From: Acidocella sp. | GTDB lineage: Bacteria; Pseudomonadota; Alphaproteobacteria; Acetobacterales; Acetobacteraceae | Length of the DNA stretch: 50,667 bases | Assembly (NCBI GenBank): GCA_027451225.1 | Contig: DAIDJU010000171.1 | Span: forward strand, 1-50,667 | Direction of reading: 5' to 3' | Part shown: positions 23,073-31,655 of the stretch, piece by piece | How the letters are laid out: each line of letters starts with the position of its first letter | Position numbering within the stretch: position 1 is the first letter of the stretch | Notes under the pieces: model-generated | The model's database searches: none | Seen by the model: the letters and a program-made list of their open reading frames with translations, nothing else | Told to the model about the DNA's origin: nothing | Made by a program: the position numbers and the translations under genes

Positions 23073-23972
23073 TTAATTGCGCCAGCCGCTGCGTTGGGCC
23101 TCGCGCGCGGCGGCGTCCACGATATGTTCGGCCAAGCGGTCGGTCACCGGTTGCGGCGGGGTTTTGCCTTTCATCATCAGTACCGAGAAATCCGGCAATT
23201 CCGGCAGGCCTTCCTCCTGTGCCGAGAGCACGCGCACGCCCTCGGGCAGCGGGCTGGCGATGGCGCAGGTGACAGCCAGACCCGCCATCACCGGCACCAG
23301 GCTGCCGGTGGCGCTGCCCGAGATATAGGCGATGCGGTAGCGGCGGCCGGATTTGTCCAGCGCGCGGGTGGTGGCGCGGCGCCAGGAGCAGTCATGCTCG
23401 GCCAGGGCCAAAGGCAGCGGGTCCTGCTTGTGCGGGGCGAAGCGCGCGGAGGTGACCCAGACCAGCGGGCCGCTGATGAGCGGCTCGGCGGGCCAGTTCT
23501 TGGTCTCGTGCCCCTCGGAGACGAGGGTGAGGTCCAGCCGCCCGGCTTTCAGCCGCTCCATCAGCTCGTTGGAGGGCAGGCACACCACCTCCACTTCCAC
23601 CGCCGGGTGACTCTCGGCGAAGCGGCGCAGAGCCTCGGGCAGGAATTGCAGGGCGTAGTCGTCCGGCGTGCCGAGGCAGACCTTGCCGCTCACCGCCGGG
23701 GCCTGGAAATTGCGCCAGATATCGTCGTTGAGCGCCAGCATCTCGCGCGCCCGGCCCAGCAGATAGGTTCCGTGCGGCGTCAGCTCGATCCCTTCACCAC
23801 GGCCGCGATGCAGCAGGGTCTTGCCGAGCAGATCCTCCAGCTTGCGCATCTGCATGGAGATGGCCGCCTGGGTGCGGCCCACGCGTTGCCCGGCGCGGGT
23901 GAAGCTCTGCTCCTCCGCCACGAAAACGAAGGCGCGCAGGAGGTCGGGGTCGAGACCGTGGGGGAAGGACAT
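23073..23972 (-). CDS. LysR-family transcriptional regulator
   Basis: 299 residues. N-terminal winged helix: LDPDLLRAFVFVAEEQSFTRAGQRVGRTQAAISMQMRKLEDLLGKTLLHR pattern of LTTRs. The effector-binding domain starts near residue 92 (GKVCLGTPDDYALQFLPEAL). ATG 23970-23972. It is divergent from the DUF1127 gene across ~105 bases, an arrangement common for LysR genes, so it may control that gene or itself. The ligand is unknown. Confidence 0.93.
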   Translation of the reverse strand: MSFPHGLDPDLLRAFVFVAEEQSFTRAGQRVGRTQAAISMQMRKLEDLLGKTLLHRGRGEGIELTPHGTYLLGRAREMLALNDDIWRNFQAPAVSGKVCLGTPDDYALQFLPEALRRFAESHPAVEVEVVCLPSNELMERLKAGRLDLTLVSEGHETKNWPAEPLISGPLVWVTSARFAPHKQDPLPLALAEHDCSWRRATTRALDKSGRRYRIAYISGSATGSLVPVMAGLAVTCAIASPLPEGVRVLSAQEEGLPELPDFSVLMMKGKTPPQPVTDRLAEHIVDAAAREAQRSGWRN

Positions 23973-24077
23973 AGAATAAGGTTATTTGATTTATGGGATA
24001 AGGACAATTCGTTTTGCTTATGCTGTCGCGAAGCCTAATTCGGCAGCCGAGGAACAAACCGCACGGGAGTTGGGAAC

Positions 24078-24296
24078 ATGCTGGCCGCACGGCGTGGATG
24101 GAGTGTTTTGCTGGCCTTGCCGCTGGAGCAGGTGCGCAGGATCTGGGTGCGGCTGGAGGAGATGCGCCGGGCCATCGAGACGCGGCGCATTCTGGCGAGG
24201 CTCGATGAGCAGACACTCGCCGATATTGGCGTGACCCGCGCCGAGGTGCTGGAGGAAATCCGGCGGATGCCGTGGGATACGAAGCCGCGGCGTTAA
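24078..24296 (+). CDS. DUF1127 small protein
   Basis: 72 residues, Arg/Leu-rich. The C-terminal half RRAIETRRILARLDEQTLADIGVTRAEVLEEIRRMPW matches the DUF1127 (YjiS-like) motif. GGGAG precedes the ATG. Related small proteins bind RNA and affect phosphate and C1 metabolism in other alphaproteobacteria; the role here is unknown. Its end overlaps the convergent L,D-transpeptidase gene by 4 bases. Confidence 0.85.
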   Translation: MLAARRGWSVLLALPLEQVRRIWVRLEEMRRAIETRRILARLDEQTLADIGVTRAEVLEEIRRMPWDTKPRR

Positions 24297-24802
24297 CCCG
24301 GCACGCGGATGGCGCTTAACCCCGCCTTGAGCGCGGCCAGCACGCAGGGCAGGGAGAGCGCCACGCAGCCGGCCGTGGGGGCGTAATCGGCGGTGGCGAC
24401 ATGGAAGAAGATCGCCGAGCCGCGCCCCGGCTCGATGGGGCTGAGATTCCAGTCCAGCACGCCGATGACATCGTACACATGGTCCTCGCGCCACAAAGCC
24501 TCGTGGCTGGCGGCGTAGGGCAGGCGGACATGCTTGTTATAGGCCGGGTCGGCGGGATCGTCGCACCAGCCGTCCTCGGGGTTTATGGGCTCCAGCGGCA
24601 CGGCGCAGACCGGGGCGGAAATACGGTCGGCCCGGTAGAGCACGCGGGTGAGCTTGAGCAGGCCCGAGGGGGTGCCGCCATCGCCCTCGCGCTTGGTGGC
24701 GGCGCAGACGATGCCCGAGCGCCCATGTGCGGCGCGGTAATGATGGTCGCCGCCGATCAGCACATCGCCCTGGAGCAGGAACTCAACCAATGAGATGCCC
24801 AA
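24293..24802 (-). CDS. L,D-transpeptidase (YkuD) family protein
   Basis: About 169 residues, a single YkuD domain: GDGGTPSGLLKLTRVLYRAD, then HVYDVIGVLDWN, AIFFHVA and the catalytic-Cys box PTAGCVALS. YkuD enzymes form 3-3 peptidoglycan cross-links or attach lipoproteins. No signal peptide is visible, unlike secreted members, but this compact type is common in alphaproteobacteria. Only TTG starts exist: 24800-24802 or 24788-24790, both inside the 3' end of ribA; the choice is uncertain. Confidence 0.82.
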   Translation of the reverse strand: MGISLVEFLLQGDVLIGGDHHYRAAHGRSGIVCAATKREGDGGTPSGLLKLTRVLYRADRISAPVCAVPLEPINPEDGWCDDPADPAYNKHVRLPYAASHEALWREDHVYDVIGVLDWNLSPIEPGRGSAIFFHVATADYAPTAGCVALSLPCVLAALKAGLSAIRVPG

Positions 24803-25904
24803 AGCGTTTCGCCTTGGTCTCCAGGTAGGAATTGTTCACGCCGTTGGGGGCGAATTCGTGCGGCACGCGCTCGGCGATGTCGATGCCGCAGGCGGCGAGG
24901 CCCTTCACCTTCTCGGGGTTGTTGGTGAGCAGGCGGATCTTGTGGATGCCCAGAGCCTCCAGCATGGCGGCGGCGATGTGGAAATTGCGTTCATCGGCCT
25001 CCCAGCCCAGGGCGCGGTTGGCGTCCAGCGTGTCGAGCCCTTCATCCTGCAAGGTATAGGCGCGGAGCTTGTTGATGAGCCCGATGCCACGCCCCTCCTG
25101 CGCCAGATACAGCACCGCGCCATTGCCCTCGCGCCCCATGCGGGCGATGGCCCCTTGCAGCTGCGGGCCGCAATCGCAGCGCAGCGAGCCCAGCAGGTCG
25201 CCGGTGAAGCATTCGGAGTGGATGCGCACCAGCGGCGCCTCCTGGGTTTCCGGGTGGCCGACGAGGATGGCCATGTGCTCGATGCCCTGGTCCAGCGCGC
25301 GGAAGGCGATGAGGCGGGCATCGCGCGCGGCGTCCAGCGGAACGGCGACCTCGGCCACCTTGGTGAGCGAGGCGGCGAGGTTGAGCGGGTAGGCCAGCAG
25401 GTCGGCGGCGGGGACGGCGAGCAGATCGGCTCCCGCCTTCTGGCTGGCCCAGCCCGGCTTCACCGGGGCCACGACCATGGCGGGCAGCAGCCGGGCGAGC
25501 TTGCCCAAAGCCAGGGCGGCCTCGGCCTCGGGCGGGGCTTCGGTGGTTTCGAATTGCGGGAGGATCTGCTCCAGCGTTGGGTCGGCGGCGCGCTTGAGGG
25601 TCTCGGCGTCGATGAGCGGGCGGGCCAGCTTGAGCGCGATGGCGGGGGCTTTCTCCTCCACATCGTGGCGCAGCACGGCGGCGGCGCGGGAGGGGCTGAG
25701 CAGCAGCATGGCCGGGCCGTTGGAGAGCGTGTCGATCAGGCGCAGCCCTTCCGCGCCCACGGTCTCGGCCGGGACGATGATGAGCGGGTGTTTGGCAGCC
25801 AGCACCACGGGCACGCCGCGGCGGGCTTCGGCGATGGCCCGGTGTACGGCCCGGGTACGCGGGGTGCCCAGCGTGGCCCCCGGATTTTGCACATGCTTCA
25901 TCAT
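24783..25904 (-). CDS. ribA: GTP cyclohydrolase II with inactive N-terminal domain
   Basis: 373 residues. The C-terminal ~190 residues are GTP cyclohydrolase II: SECFTGDLLGSLRCDCG (zinc cysteines), YLAQEGRGIGLINKLRAY, then NNPEKVKGL. The first ~180 residues have the length and start (VHRAIAEARRGVPVVLA) of a DHBP synthase domain but lack its acidic active-site loop (DDExRENEGD), so this half should be inactive, as known for some alphaproteobacterial RibA proteins. It commits GTP to riboflavin synthesis. ATG 25902-25904 or the next codon. It overlaps the downstream L,D-transpeptidase gene. Confidence 0.93.
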   Translation of the reverse strand: MMKHVQNPGATLGTPRTRAVHRAIAEARRGVPVVLAAKHPLIIVPAETVGAEGLRLIDTLSNGPAMLLLSPSRAAAVLRHDVEEKAPAIALKLARPLIDAETLKRAADPTLEQILPQFETTEAPPEAEAALALGKLARLLPAMVVAPVKPGWASQKAGADLLAVPAADLLAYPLNLAASLTKVAEVAVPLDAARDARLIAFRALDQGIEHMAILVGHPETQEAPLVRIHSECFTGDLLGSLRCDCGPQLQGAIARMGREGNGAVLYLAQEGRGIGLINKLRAYTLQDEGLDTLDANRALGWEADERNFHIAAAMLEALGIHKIRLLTNNPEKVKGLAACGIDIAERVPHEFAPNGVNNSYLETKAKRFGHLIG

Positions 25905-26005
25905 TATGTGTCATCAAATAGGGCGGGCTGGGGCGTCTGGCCAGAGAGGCTTTCAGGGCCGGTAAAATTCTGTATGGTCACGCTCAAGTAGCAAGGAGAC
26001 TTTGC

Positions 26006-26698
26006 ATGTCCGCCCAACGTCCGATTCTCGTGGTTGACGATGACGAGGCTCTGCGTTCGGCGCTGATCGAGCAGTTGGAGCTGGATGGGGAGTTCGCGCC
26101 CGATCAGGCCAACTGCCTGACCGCCGCCGAAGCCAAGCTCGAGATTCAGGGGGCGCGCTACGATGCGGTGCTGCTGGATGTGGGGCTGCCCGATGGCGAT
26201 GGCCGCGATTTCTGCCGCCGCCTGCGCGATAAGGGGTTTAAGTCGCCGATCATCATGCTCACCGGCTCGTCGGAGGAAGCGGATGTCGTGCGCGGGCTGG
26301 ATTCCGGGGCGAATGATTATATCGCCAAGCCGTTCCGGCTGGCTGAGCTGCTGGCCCGGCTGCGCGCGCAGCTGCGCAGCTTCGAGACCTCGGAAGACGC
26401 GACCTTTACCATCGGGCCGTACACGTTCCGCCCCTCGGCGCGCCAGCTGACAGATGCCAGCGGCAAGCGCATCCGGCTGACGGATAAGGAGACGGCGATC
26501 CTGAAATTCCTGTACCGGGCGGAGGGCAAGCCGGTCTCGCGCCAAGTGCTGCTGAACGAGGTGTGGGGCTATAACGCGGCGGTGACGACGCATACGCTGG
26601 AGACGCATGTGTACCGGCTGCGCCAGAAGATCGAGCCGGACCCCGCGACCTCGCGCCTGCTGCTGACGGAAAGCGGCGGGTACAAGCTTAATCCGTAA
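26006..26698 (+). CDS. OmpR-family response regulator, resembling CenR
   Basis: 230 residues. Receiver domain with acidic pocket DDDEA (11-13 region), phosphoacceptor Asp58 in LLDVGLPD, Thr in MLTGSS and Lys in AKPFR. Winged-helix output domain: RLTDKETAILKFLYRAEGK, LLNEVWGYNAAVTTHTLETHVYRLRQKIE. The output region closely recalls the alphaproteobacterial CenR/OtpR group of envelope regulators (from memory). No histidine kinase lies in the window. AAGGAG precedes the ATG. Confidence 0.93.
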   Translation: MSAQRPILVVDDDEALRSALIEQLELDGEFAPDQANCLTAAEAKLEIQGARYDAVLLDVGLPDGDGRDFCRRLRDKGFKSPIIMLTGSSEEADVVRGLDSGANDYIAKPFRLAELLARLRAQLRSFETSEDATFTIGPYTFRPSARQLTDASGKRIRLTDKETAILKFLYRAEGKPVSRQVLLNEVWGYNAAVTTHTLETHVYRLRQKIEPDPATSRLLLTESGGYKLNP

Positions 26699-26707
26699 AT
26701 TATAGAC

Positions 26708-26757
26708 GTTTTTGATGCCGCTTTTTTGTAAAAAAGGCGGCGCCCAAAAAACTTTTA
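26708..26757. repeat. Interspersed hairpin repeat (family H), single copy
   Basis: GCCGC-TTTTTT-GT-AAAAAA-G-GCGGC (26717-26741, one bulge) followed by GCCCAAAAAACTTTTATAA. It lies between the convergent response regulator and nucleoside deoxyribosyltransferase genes and runs into the latter's stop. Confidence 0.75.
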
Positions 26758-27312
26758 TAACTTTTCCATCGTGCGGGCGGCGGCCTCTACGCAGAGCTCG
26801 AATATGTCCAGCGCGTCGAAGGAGCGGGAGAGGCCGTCCGGCGGGAGCGTGAGGCGCAGCCCGCCGCCATAGTCCGCGGCCCCTTCGATCATCAGGTTAT
26901 CCGCCAGCCCGAAATTCTCCACCGCCATGCCGGGGATGGGGTCGGGTTGCGTCGTCATTTGCGCCAGGGAGCGGGCGGCAAAATCCTCGGCGCTGTTGGA
27001 GTAGCCGAACACCGGCAGGCCGCGCCCCAGAAACCATCCAAGTTCGACCAGCGTGCCGGCATCGGCCGAGGCGCCGCGGAACGGGGTGAGATTGGCGATG
27101 ATCAGGCCGCAGGCGCGCATCATGGCGATGTCGTCCAGATAGATCCGCCGCCAGAGCGCATCCGGGGGCAGGGAGGCGTCGAGCGCCGGGTTGAAGGGGG
27201 AGACGCCTTCCAGCCCATACCGGGCGCAGATGGCGATTTTGGCTTCGGCCTGCGCCGCGGCGTTGGGCAGGAAAACATCCGGTCCGGCGAGATAGGCTTT
27301 GGGCGCGGGCAT
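26755..27312 (-). CDS. Nucleoside 2-deoxyribosyltransferase
   Basis: 185 residues: KAYLAGPDVF at the N-terminus, DIAMMRACGLIIANLTPFRGASADAGTLVELGWFLGRGLPVFGYSN, including the catalytic Glu in the DAGTLVELG stretch, and an NLM-containing C-terminal helix. It transfers deoxyribose between bases in nucleotide salvage. Stands at the 3' end of a minus-strand group, separated by 65 bases from the next gene. Confidence 0.92.
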   Translation of the reverse strand: MPAPKAYLAGPDVFLPNAAAQAEAKIAICARYGLEGVSPFNPALDASLPPDALWRRIYLDDIAMMRACGLIIANLTPFRGASADAGTLVELGWFLGRGLPVFGYSNSAEDFAARSLAQMTTQPDPIPGMAVENFGLADNLMIEGAADYGGGLRLTLPPDGLSRSFDALDIFELCVEAAARTMEKL

Positions 27313-27377
27313 GAGGGGGCTCTACTTTTGGGTTTCCGCGTAGTCTGCCCAGATTCGGGGGGAGATGAAAACCGGGC

Positions 27378-28250
27378 TCAAGCCTCGGGCAGGCTGGGGA
27401 CCGATTGCGGTGTGGCGGCGGCGAGGTACAGGGCTTCGGGCAGGCTGCGGTACAGTGCCGCGGACCAGTCGGGGTCAACGAAGGCCGTGCCGTTCCAGCC
27501 CATCTCCACGAAGGCGAATTCCTCGCGCAGGCTCTGCTCGGGCAGCAGATGCCGGTAGAAGCGGAACTTCCCCGCCAGCGTGTTGGCGGTGCGGATGAGC
27601 TCGCGGTTGCGCGCCTGGTGGTGGCCTCCGGGCTCGAACACCGGCGCGGTCTCGGGGGCCAGGAGTTGGATGCTCTCCGCCGCGAGCTGGCTGGCGATGC
27701 GGCGGAACGCCTCGTTGGACTGGCGATGCAGCCGGCCCCAGTGATGCGCGAGGCAGACATGGTAGCGCCCGGCGGATTCATGGAAGCTGACAAGGCAGGT
27801 GATGCCGCTCTCCGCCGAGCCGAAATGCCGCCAGGTGGAGACCACCTCATCGGCCATGGCGAAGGCGGTAAGCCCAGGCGGTTGGCCGGCTTGCAGGCGG
27901 GAGGTTTGTGCCAGCAGCCCCAGGCGCTGGCGTTGGCGCGCTCGCTCGTAAGCGGCTTCGGCCTCGGCGAGGCTGGTGAAGGCGGCAAAATCGGGCAGGA
28001 CGGAGAAGCCGTCCTCATCCGCGGGCAGATCCGCGAAGAGGAAGGCGGCGTAATCGGCGATCAGGGGGAAACGCGCCAGACGGGCCGCTTTCAACGCCGC
28101 GCGGGTTGCGGCCAGATGCTCCTGCGCGGCCTGATACCCAGGCGCGCCGAGCGCGGTGGCGGCGCAGCGCGCCTGGGCGTTGGCGTATTCCGCCTCGGCG
28201 GTGGCGAGGCGGAGAGACCAGTTAGTGGCGTAGAGCGGGTTGGCTGTCAT
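27378..28250 (-). CDS. Conserved-looking protein of unknown function
   Basis: 290 residues, no signal peptide or membrane helix. The first ~110 residues are an Ala-rich helical region with many A-E-A repeats (ATAEAEYANAQARCAATALG). The second half has structured segments with conserved-type Trp, His and Arg (VVSTWRHFGSAESGITCLVSFHES, HVCLAHHWGRLHRQSNEAF, FAFVEMGWNGTAFVDP). I do not recognise the family. Its start overlaps the end of the BzdR-like regulator by 29 bases, so the two are coupled and probably functionally linked. Confidence 0.7.
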   Translation of the reverse strand: MTANPLYATNWSLRLATAEAEYANAQARCAATALGAPGYQAAQEHLAATRAALKAARLARFPLIADYAAFLFADLPADEDGFSVLPDFAAFTSLAEAEAAYERARQRQRLGLLAQTSRLQAGQPPGLTAFAMADEVVSTWRHFGSAESGITCLVSFHESAGRYHVCLAHHWGRLHRQSNEAFRRIASQLAAESIQLLAPETAPVFEPGGHHQARNRELIRTANTLAGKFRFYRHLLPEQSLREEFAFVEMGWNGTAFVDPDWSAALYRSLPEALYLAAATPQSVPSLPEA

Positions 28251-29139
28251 GGCCGATGGCGGGCCGCTCCCCCCCGCTGCGCTGGCGCAGCAACGTCATC
28301 AGCCCGGTGAAGGCTTCATCCAGCGTCTTGCCCGAGGTGTAGAAGGTGCGGTCGGCCTTGGCGTAGAAGCTGGCGCGGCTTTCCAGCGTCAGGCGGATAT
28401 CGTCCACGCCGTTGCGGTTGCCGGGCATCAGCCGCTGGTCGCCTTGGGCGAGCACGCGGTTGAAGTGATCCTCGGGCTCGGCCTGTAGCCATACGGTGAA
28501 GCAGCTGTTCAGCAGCAGCTCGAAATTCGCGGTGTCGCCCACCAGCCCGCCCGCCGTGGCGATGACGCAGGCATCATGCGTGCGCAGCGTCTCCTCCAGG
28601 GCCTGACGCTCGTAGCGGCGATAGGCGTTGGAGCCGTACAGCGCCTGGATTTCGACCGGGGCGCAGCCCGCGAGGCGGGTGATCTCGTCGCGCAGTTCGA
28701 TGAAGGGAACGCCCAGCTCGGCTGCGGCCATCTGGCCCAGCGTGGACTTGCCGGCCCCGCGCAGGCCCACCAGCGCGATACGGTTGCGCCGGTTCTGTGC
28801 CGCGCCCGAGGCGCCAAACAGATCGGACAGCACGCGGTGCGCCTCGGTCAGCTCGCGCGCATCGCGCCCATGCAGCAGGCGGCGGATCATCAGCCATTCC
28901 GGCGTGGCGGTGGTTTCGTCGCCCAGCAGTTCGGCCAGCGAACAGTCCAGCGCCGCGGCGACATGCGCCAGCACCAGCACCGAGATGTTACCGGTGCCGG
29001 ATTCGAGATTGGCCAGATGGCGCTCGGAGACGCCAGCCTCCTCGGCCAGGATGCGGCGGGTCATGCCGCGGCGGGCGCGCAGCAGCTTCACGCGCTGGCC
29101 AAGGCCGGGAAGAAGATCGGAATCGGTAGGGGGGGTCAT
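28222..29139 (-). CDS. BzdR/BoxR-like regulator: HTH domain fused to a shikimate kinase-like domain
   Basis: 305 residues. N-terminal XRE-type helix-turn-helix (LGQRVKLLRARRGMTRRILAEEAGVSERHLANLESG) joined by a linker (~80-120) to a shikimate kinase-like P-loop domain (ALVGLRGAGKSTLGQ; then ELRDEITRLAG, LYGSNAYRRYERQALEE, TAGGLV, VWLQAEPEDHF). This is the layout of BzdR and BoxR, which sense benzoyl-CoA through the kinase-like domain. No benzoate or phenyl-CoA genes are in the window, so the ligand is open. It is divergent from hslV. Confidence 0.9.
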   Translation of the reverse strand: MTPPTDSDLLPGLGQRVKLLRARRGMTRRILAEEAGVSERHLANLESGTGNISVLVLAHVAAALDCSLAELLGDETTATPEWLMIRRLLHGRDARELTEAHRVLSDLFGASGAAQNRRNRIALVGLRGAGKSTLGQMAAAELGVPFIELRDEITRLAGCAPVEIQALYGSNAYRRYERQALEETLRTHDACVIATAGGLVGDTANFELLLNSCFTVWLQAEPEDHFNRVLAQGDQRLMPGNRNGVDDIRLTLESRASFYAKADRTFYTSGKTLDEAFTGLMTLLRQRSGGERPAIGHDSQPALRH

Positions 29140-29213
29140 GAAGGCATCAATTCAAAAGCGATGGTCGGCGTTAGCAGTTTTTTGCGCGCGTCGGAAGCGT
29201 CAAACAAGTGTTA

Positions 29214-29241
29214 CTTGAACTATATTGCATAGCGATACATT
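29214..29241 (+). promoter_or_regulatory. Candidate heat-shock (sigma-32) promoter of hslVU
   Basis: CTTGAA at 29214-29219 matches the sigma-32 -35 box, with CGATACAT (29233-29240) at 13-base spacing as a weak -10. hslVU is a classical heat-shock operon, which supports the reading. Confidence 0.45.
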
Positions 29242-29297
29242 CGCGCGCCAGTTTGGCGGAATTGAGGCGGGTCTTGGCAAGGCTTGGGGCAGGTGCC

Positions 29298-29861
29298 ATG
29301 TCTCGGAACATGACAGAACATCATGATCCGGTCGGTTGGCACGGGACGACAATCCTCTCCGTGCGGCGCAATGGGCAGGTGGTGGTGGCCGGAGACGGCC
29401 AGGTGAGCCTGGGCAATACCGTGGTGAAGGGCAATGCCCGCAAGGTGCGGCGCGTTGGCAATGGCAGCGTCATCGCGGGCTTCGCGGGGGCGACCGCCGA
29501 TGCTTTCACGCTGCTCGAACGGCTGGAGGGCAAGCTCGAGCGCTTCCCCAACCAGCTTGAGCGCGCCTGCGTGGAACTGGCCAAGGATTGGCGGATGGAC
29601 CGCTATCTGCGCCGGCTGGAGGCGATGCTGATCGTGGCCGACAAGGAGCGCGGCTTTACCCTGACCGGCAATGGCGACGTGCTGGAGCCGAGCGACGGCA
29701 TCATCGCCATCGGCTCGGGCGGCAATTACGCCCTCTCCGCCGCCCGCGCGCTGATGACCGTGCCGGATTTGAGCGCCGAGGAGATCGCCCGCCGGGCGAT
29801 GAAGATCGCCGCGGATATCTGCATCTACACCAACGAAAATCTTGTGGTTGAGACGATCTGA
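29298..29861 (+). CDS. hslV: ATP-dependent protease subunit HslV
   Basis: 187 residues. Proteasome beta-type fold: [60 protein letters not shown]. The catalytic Thr17 follows a 16-residue propeptide (cut after Gly16), the alphaproteobacterial form. ATG 29298 is chosen; ATG 29310 would shorten the propeptide. TGATG overlap with hslU couples them. Forms the HslUV protease in the cytosol. Confidence 0.95.
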   Translation: MSRNMTEHHDPVGWHGTTILSVRRNGQVVVAGDGQVSLGNTVVKGNARKVRRVGNGSVIAGFAGATADAFTLLERLEGKLERFPNQLERACVELAKDWRMDRYLRRLEAMLIVADKERGFTLTGNGDVLEPSDGIIAIGSGGNYALSAARALMTVPDLSAEEIARRAMKIAADICIYTNENLVVETI

Positions 29862-31177
29862 TGGAAGCTCCCGTTTACTCGCCCCGCGAGACTGTCTCAG
29901 AGCTGGACCGCTTCATCATCGGCCAGAACGACGCCAAGCGCGCCGTGGCCATCGCTCTGCGCAACCGCTGGCGGCGCCTGCAACTCGCCGATGACATGCG
30001 CGACGAGGTGGTGCCCAAGAACATCCTGATGATCGGGCCGACGGGCTGCGGCAAGACCGAGATCGCGCGGCGCCTCGCCAAGCTGGCGCAGGCCCCGTTC
30101 ATCAAGGTCGAGGCCACGAAGTTCACCGAGGTGGGCTATGTGGGGCGCGATGTGGAGAGCATCGTGCGCGATCTGGTGGAGACCTCCATCACCATGCTGC
30201 GCGAGCAGAACCGCAAGGGCGTGGAGGCCAAGGCCGAGCTGAACGCCGAGGAGCGGATCATCACCGCCCTGGTGGGAGAGCAGGCCTCGGCCGATACGCG
30301 GGTGAAATTCCGCCGCATGCTCCGCGCGGGCGAGCTGGAGGACAAGGAGATCGAGATCGCGGTCGGCGAGACGCAGGGCACGCCGATCGGCATGATCGAT
30401 TTGCCCAACATGCCGCAGGGCGGGGCGATCAATTTCGGCGATATGATGAAGGGCATGTTCGGCCGCCCGGCGCAGAAGAAGAAGCTGCGCGTGGATGAGG
30501 CAAGGCGCGCTCTGCAGCGCGAGGAAGCCGACAAGCTGCTGGACAACGAAGCCCTGACCAAGGACGCGGTGCGCCATGCCGAGCAGAACGGCATCGTGTT
30601 CCTCGACGAGATCGACAAGATCTGCGCGCGCTCAGATAGCGGGTTCAAGGGCGGCGATGTCTCCCGCGAGGGCGTGCAGCGCGATTTGCTGCCGCTGATC
30701 GAGGGCACGACCATCTCCACCAAATACGGGCCGATCAAGACGGACTACATCCTGTTCATCGCATCGGGCGCGTTCCATGTGGCCAAGCCCTCGGACCTTC
30801 TGCCTGAGTTGCAGGGGCGCCTGCCCATCCGCGTAGAGCTGAACTCGCTCTCGCGCGAGGATTTCAAGCGCATCCTCACCGATACCGAGCACTCGCTGCT
30901 GAAGCAGTACATCGCGCTGCTGGGGACGGAGAACGTGGCGCTGAACTTCACCGATGACGCGGTCGATGCCATCGCGGGCCTGGCCTACGATATCAACGAC
31001 CGGGTGGAGAATATCGGGGCGCGGCGTCTGGCGACCGTGATCGAGCGGCTGCTGGAGGAGATCAGCTTCACCGCCAGCGACCGCTCGGGCGAGGCGGTGA
31101 CGGTGGACGCCGCTTATGTGAACGAGCGCGTGGCCCCGCTGGCGGCCAAGGGCGATCTCTCCCGCTTCATCCTGTAA
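29861..31177 (+). CDS. hslU: HslUV protease ATPase subunit HslU
   Basis: 438 residues. AAA+ unfoldase: [15 protein letters not shown] at the N-terminus, Walker A GPTGCGKT (59-66), pore motif GYVGRDVE, the helical I-domain (about 110-250), Walker [12 protein letters not shown], sensor [18 protein letters not shown], and C-terminal LSRFIL that docks into HslV. Complete length. Confidence 0.97.
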   Translation: MEAPVYSPRETVSELDRFIIGQNDAKRAVAIALRNRWRRLQLADDMRDEVVPKNILMIGPTGCGKTEIARRLAKLAQAPFIKVEATKFTEVGYVGRDVESIVRDLVETSITMLREQNRKGVEAKAELNAEERIITALVGEQASADTRVKFRRMLRAGELEDKEIEIAVGETQGTPIGMIDLPNMPQGGAINFGDMMKGMFGRPAQKKKLRVDEARRALQREEADKLLDNEALTKDAVRHAEQNGIVFLDEIDKICARSDSGFKGGDVSREGVQRDLLPLIEGTTISTKYGPIKTDYILFIASGAFHVAKPSDLLPELQGRLPIRVELNSLSREDFKRILTDTEHSLLKQYIALLGTENVALNFTDDAVDAIAGLAYDINDRVENIGARRLATVIERLLEEISFTASDRSGEAVTVDAAYVNERVAPLAAKGDLSRFIL

Positions 31178-31187
31178 GAGGCGGGGC

Positions 31188-31655
31188 ATGCACAAGCTCG
31201 CGGGGGCCTTGACGGCATTGGTGGCGCTGGCGGCGCTGGGCGTCGCCTATTTCGCGCAATATGGACTGCTCCTTACCCCCTGCGAGCTGTGCTTGTGGGA
31301 GCGTTGGCCTTACCGCATCGTGGCCGTGCTGGGGCTGCTGGCCATCATGACCAAGCCGAAATCCACCCGCGCCTTGCTGGCGCTCGCCGGGCTGGTGATG
31401 CTGGGCGATGTCGGCATTGCCTTTCTGCATGTGGGGGTGGAGTTCGGCTGGTGGAACTCGCCGCTGCCCGAATGCAATGGCGTGCTGACGCCGGGCGCGC
31501 CGCTGCCGCTGGCGCCGGCCACGCCGTGCGACCGGCCGGTTTATCTCATCCATGCCCTGCCAGTCTCCATGGCGATGATGGATCTGGCGGCGGCTTTTGT
31601 CTTTGCCGTGGCGCTGCTGGTTTATGTGGCGCGCAAGAGGAGAGTGTTCCGATGA
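31188..31655 (+). CDS. dsbB: Disulfide bond formation protein B
   Basis: 155 residues, four membrane helices. The first periplasmic cysteine pair is in TPCELCLWERWPYR, and the second pair is in the loop PECNGVLTP...ATPCDRP. It reoxidises DsbA and passes electrons to quinone. It begins 10 bases after hslU and overlaps coq7 (ATGA), so it belongs to the hslVU transcript. Coupling of a quinone-dependent oxidase with a ubiquinone-synthesis gene is reasonable. Confidence 0.92.
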   Translation: MHKLAGALTALVALAALGVAYFAQYGLLLTPCELCLWERWPYRIVAVLGLLAIMTKPKSTRALLALAGLVMLGDVGIAFLHVGVEFGWWNSPLPECNGVLTPGAPLPLAPATPCDRPVYLIHALPVSMAMMDLAAAFVFAVALLVYVARKRRVFR

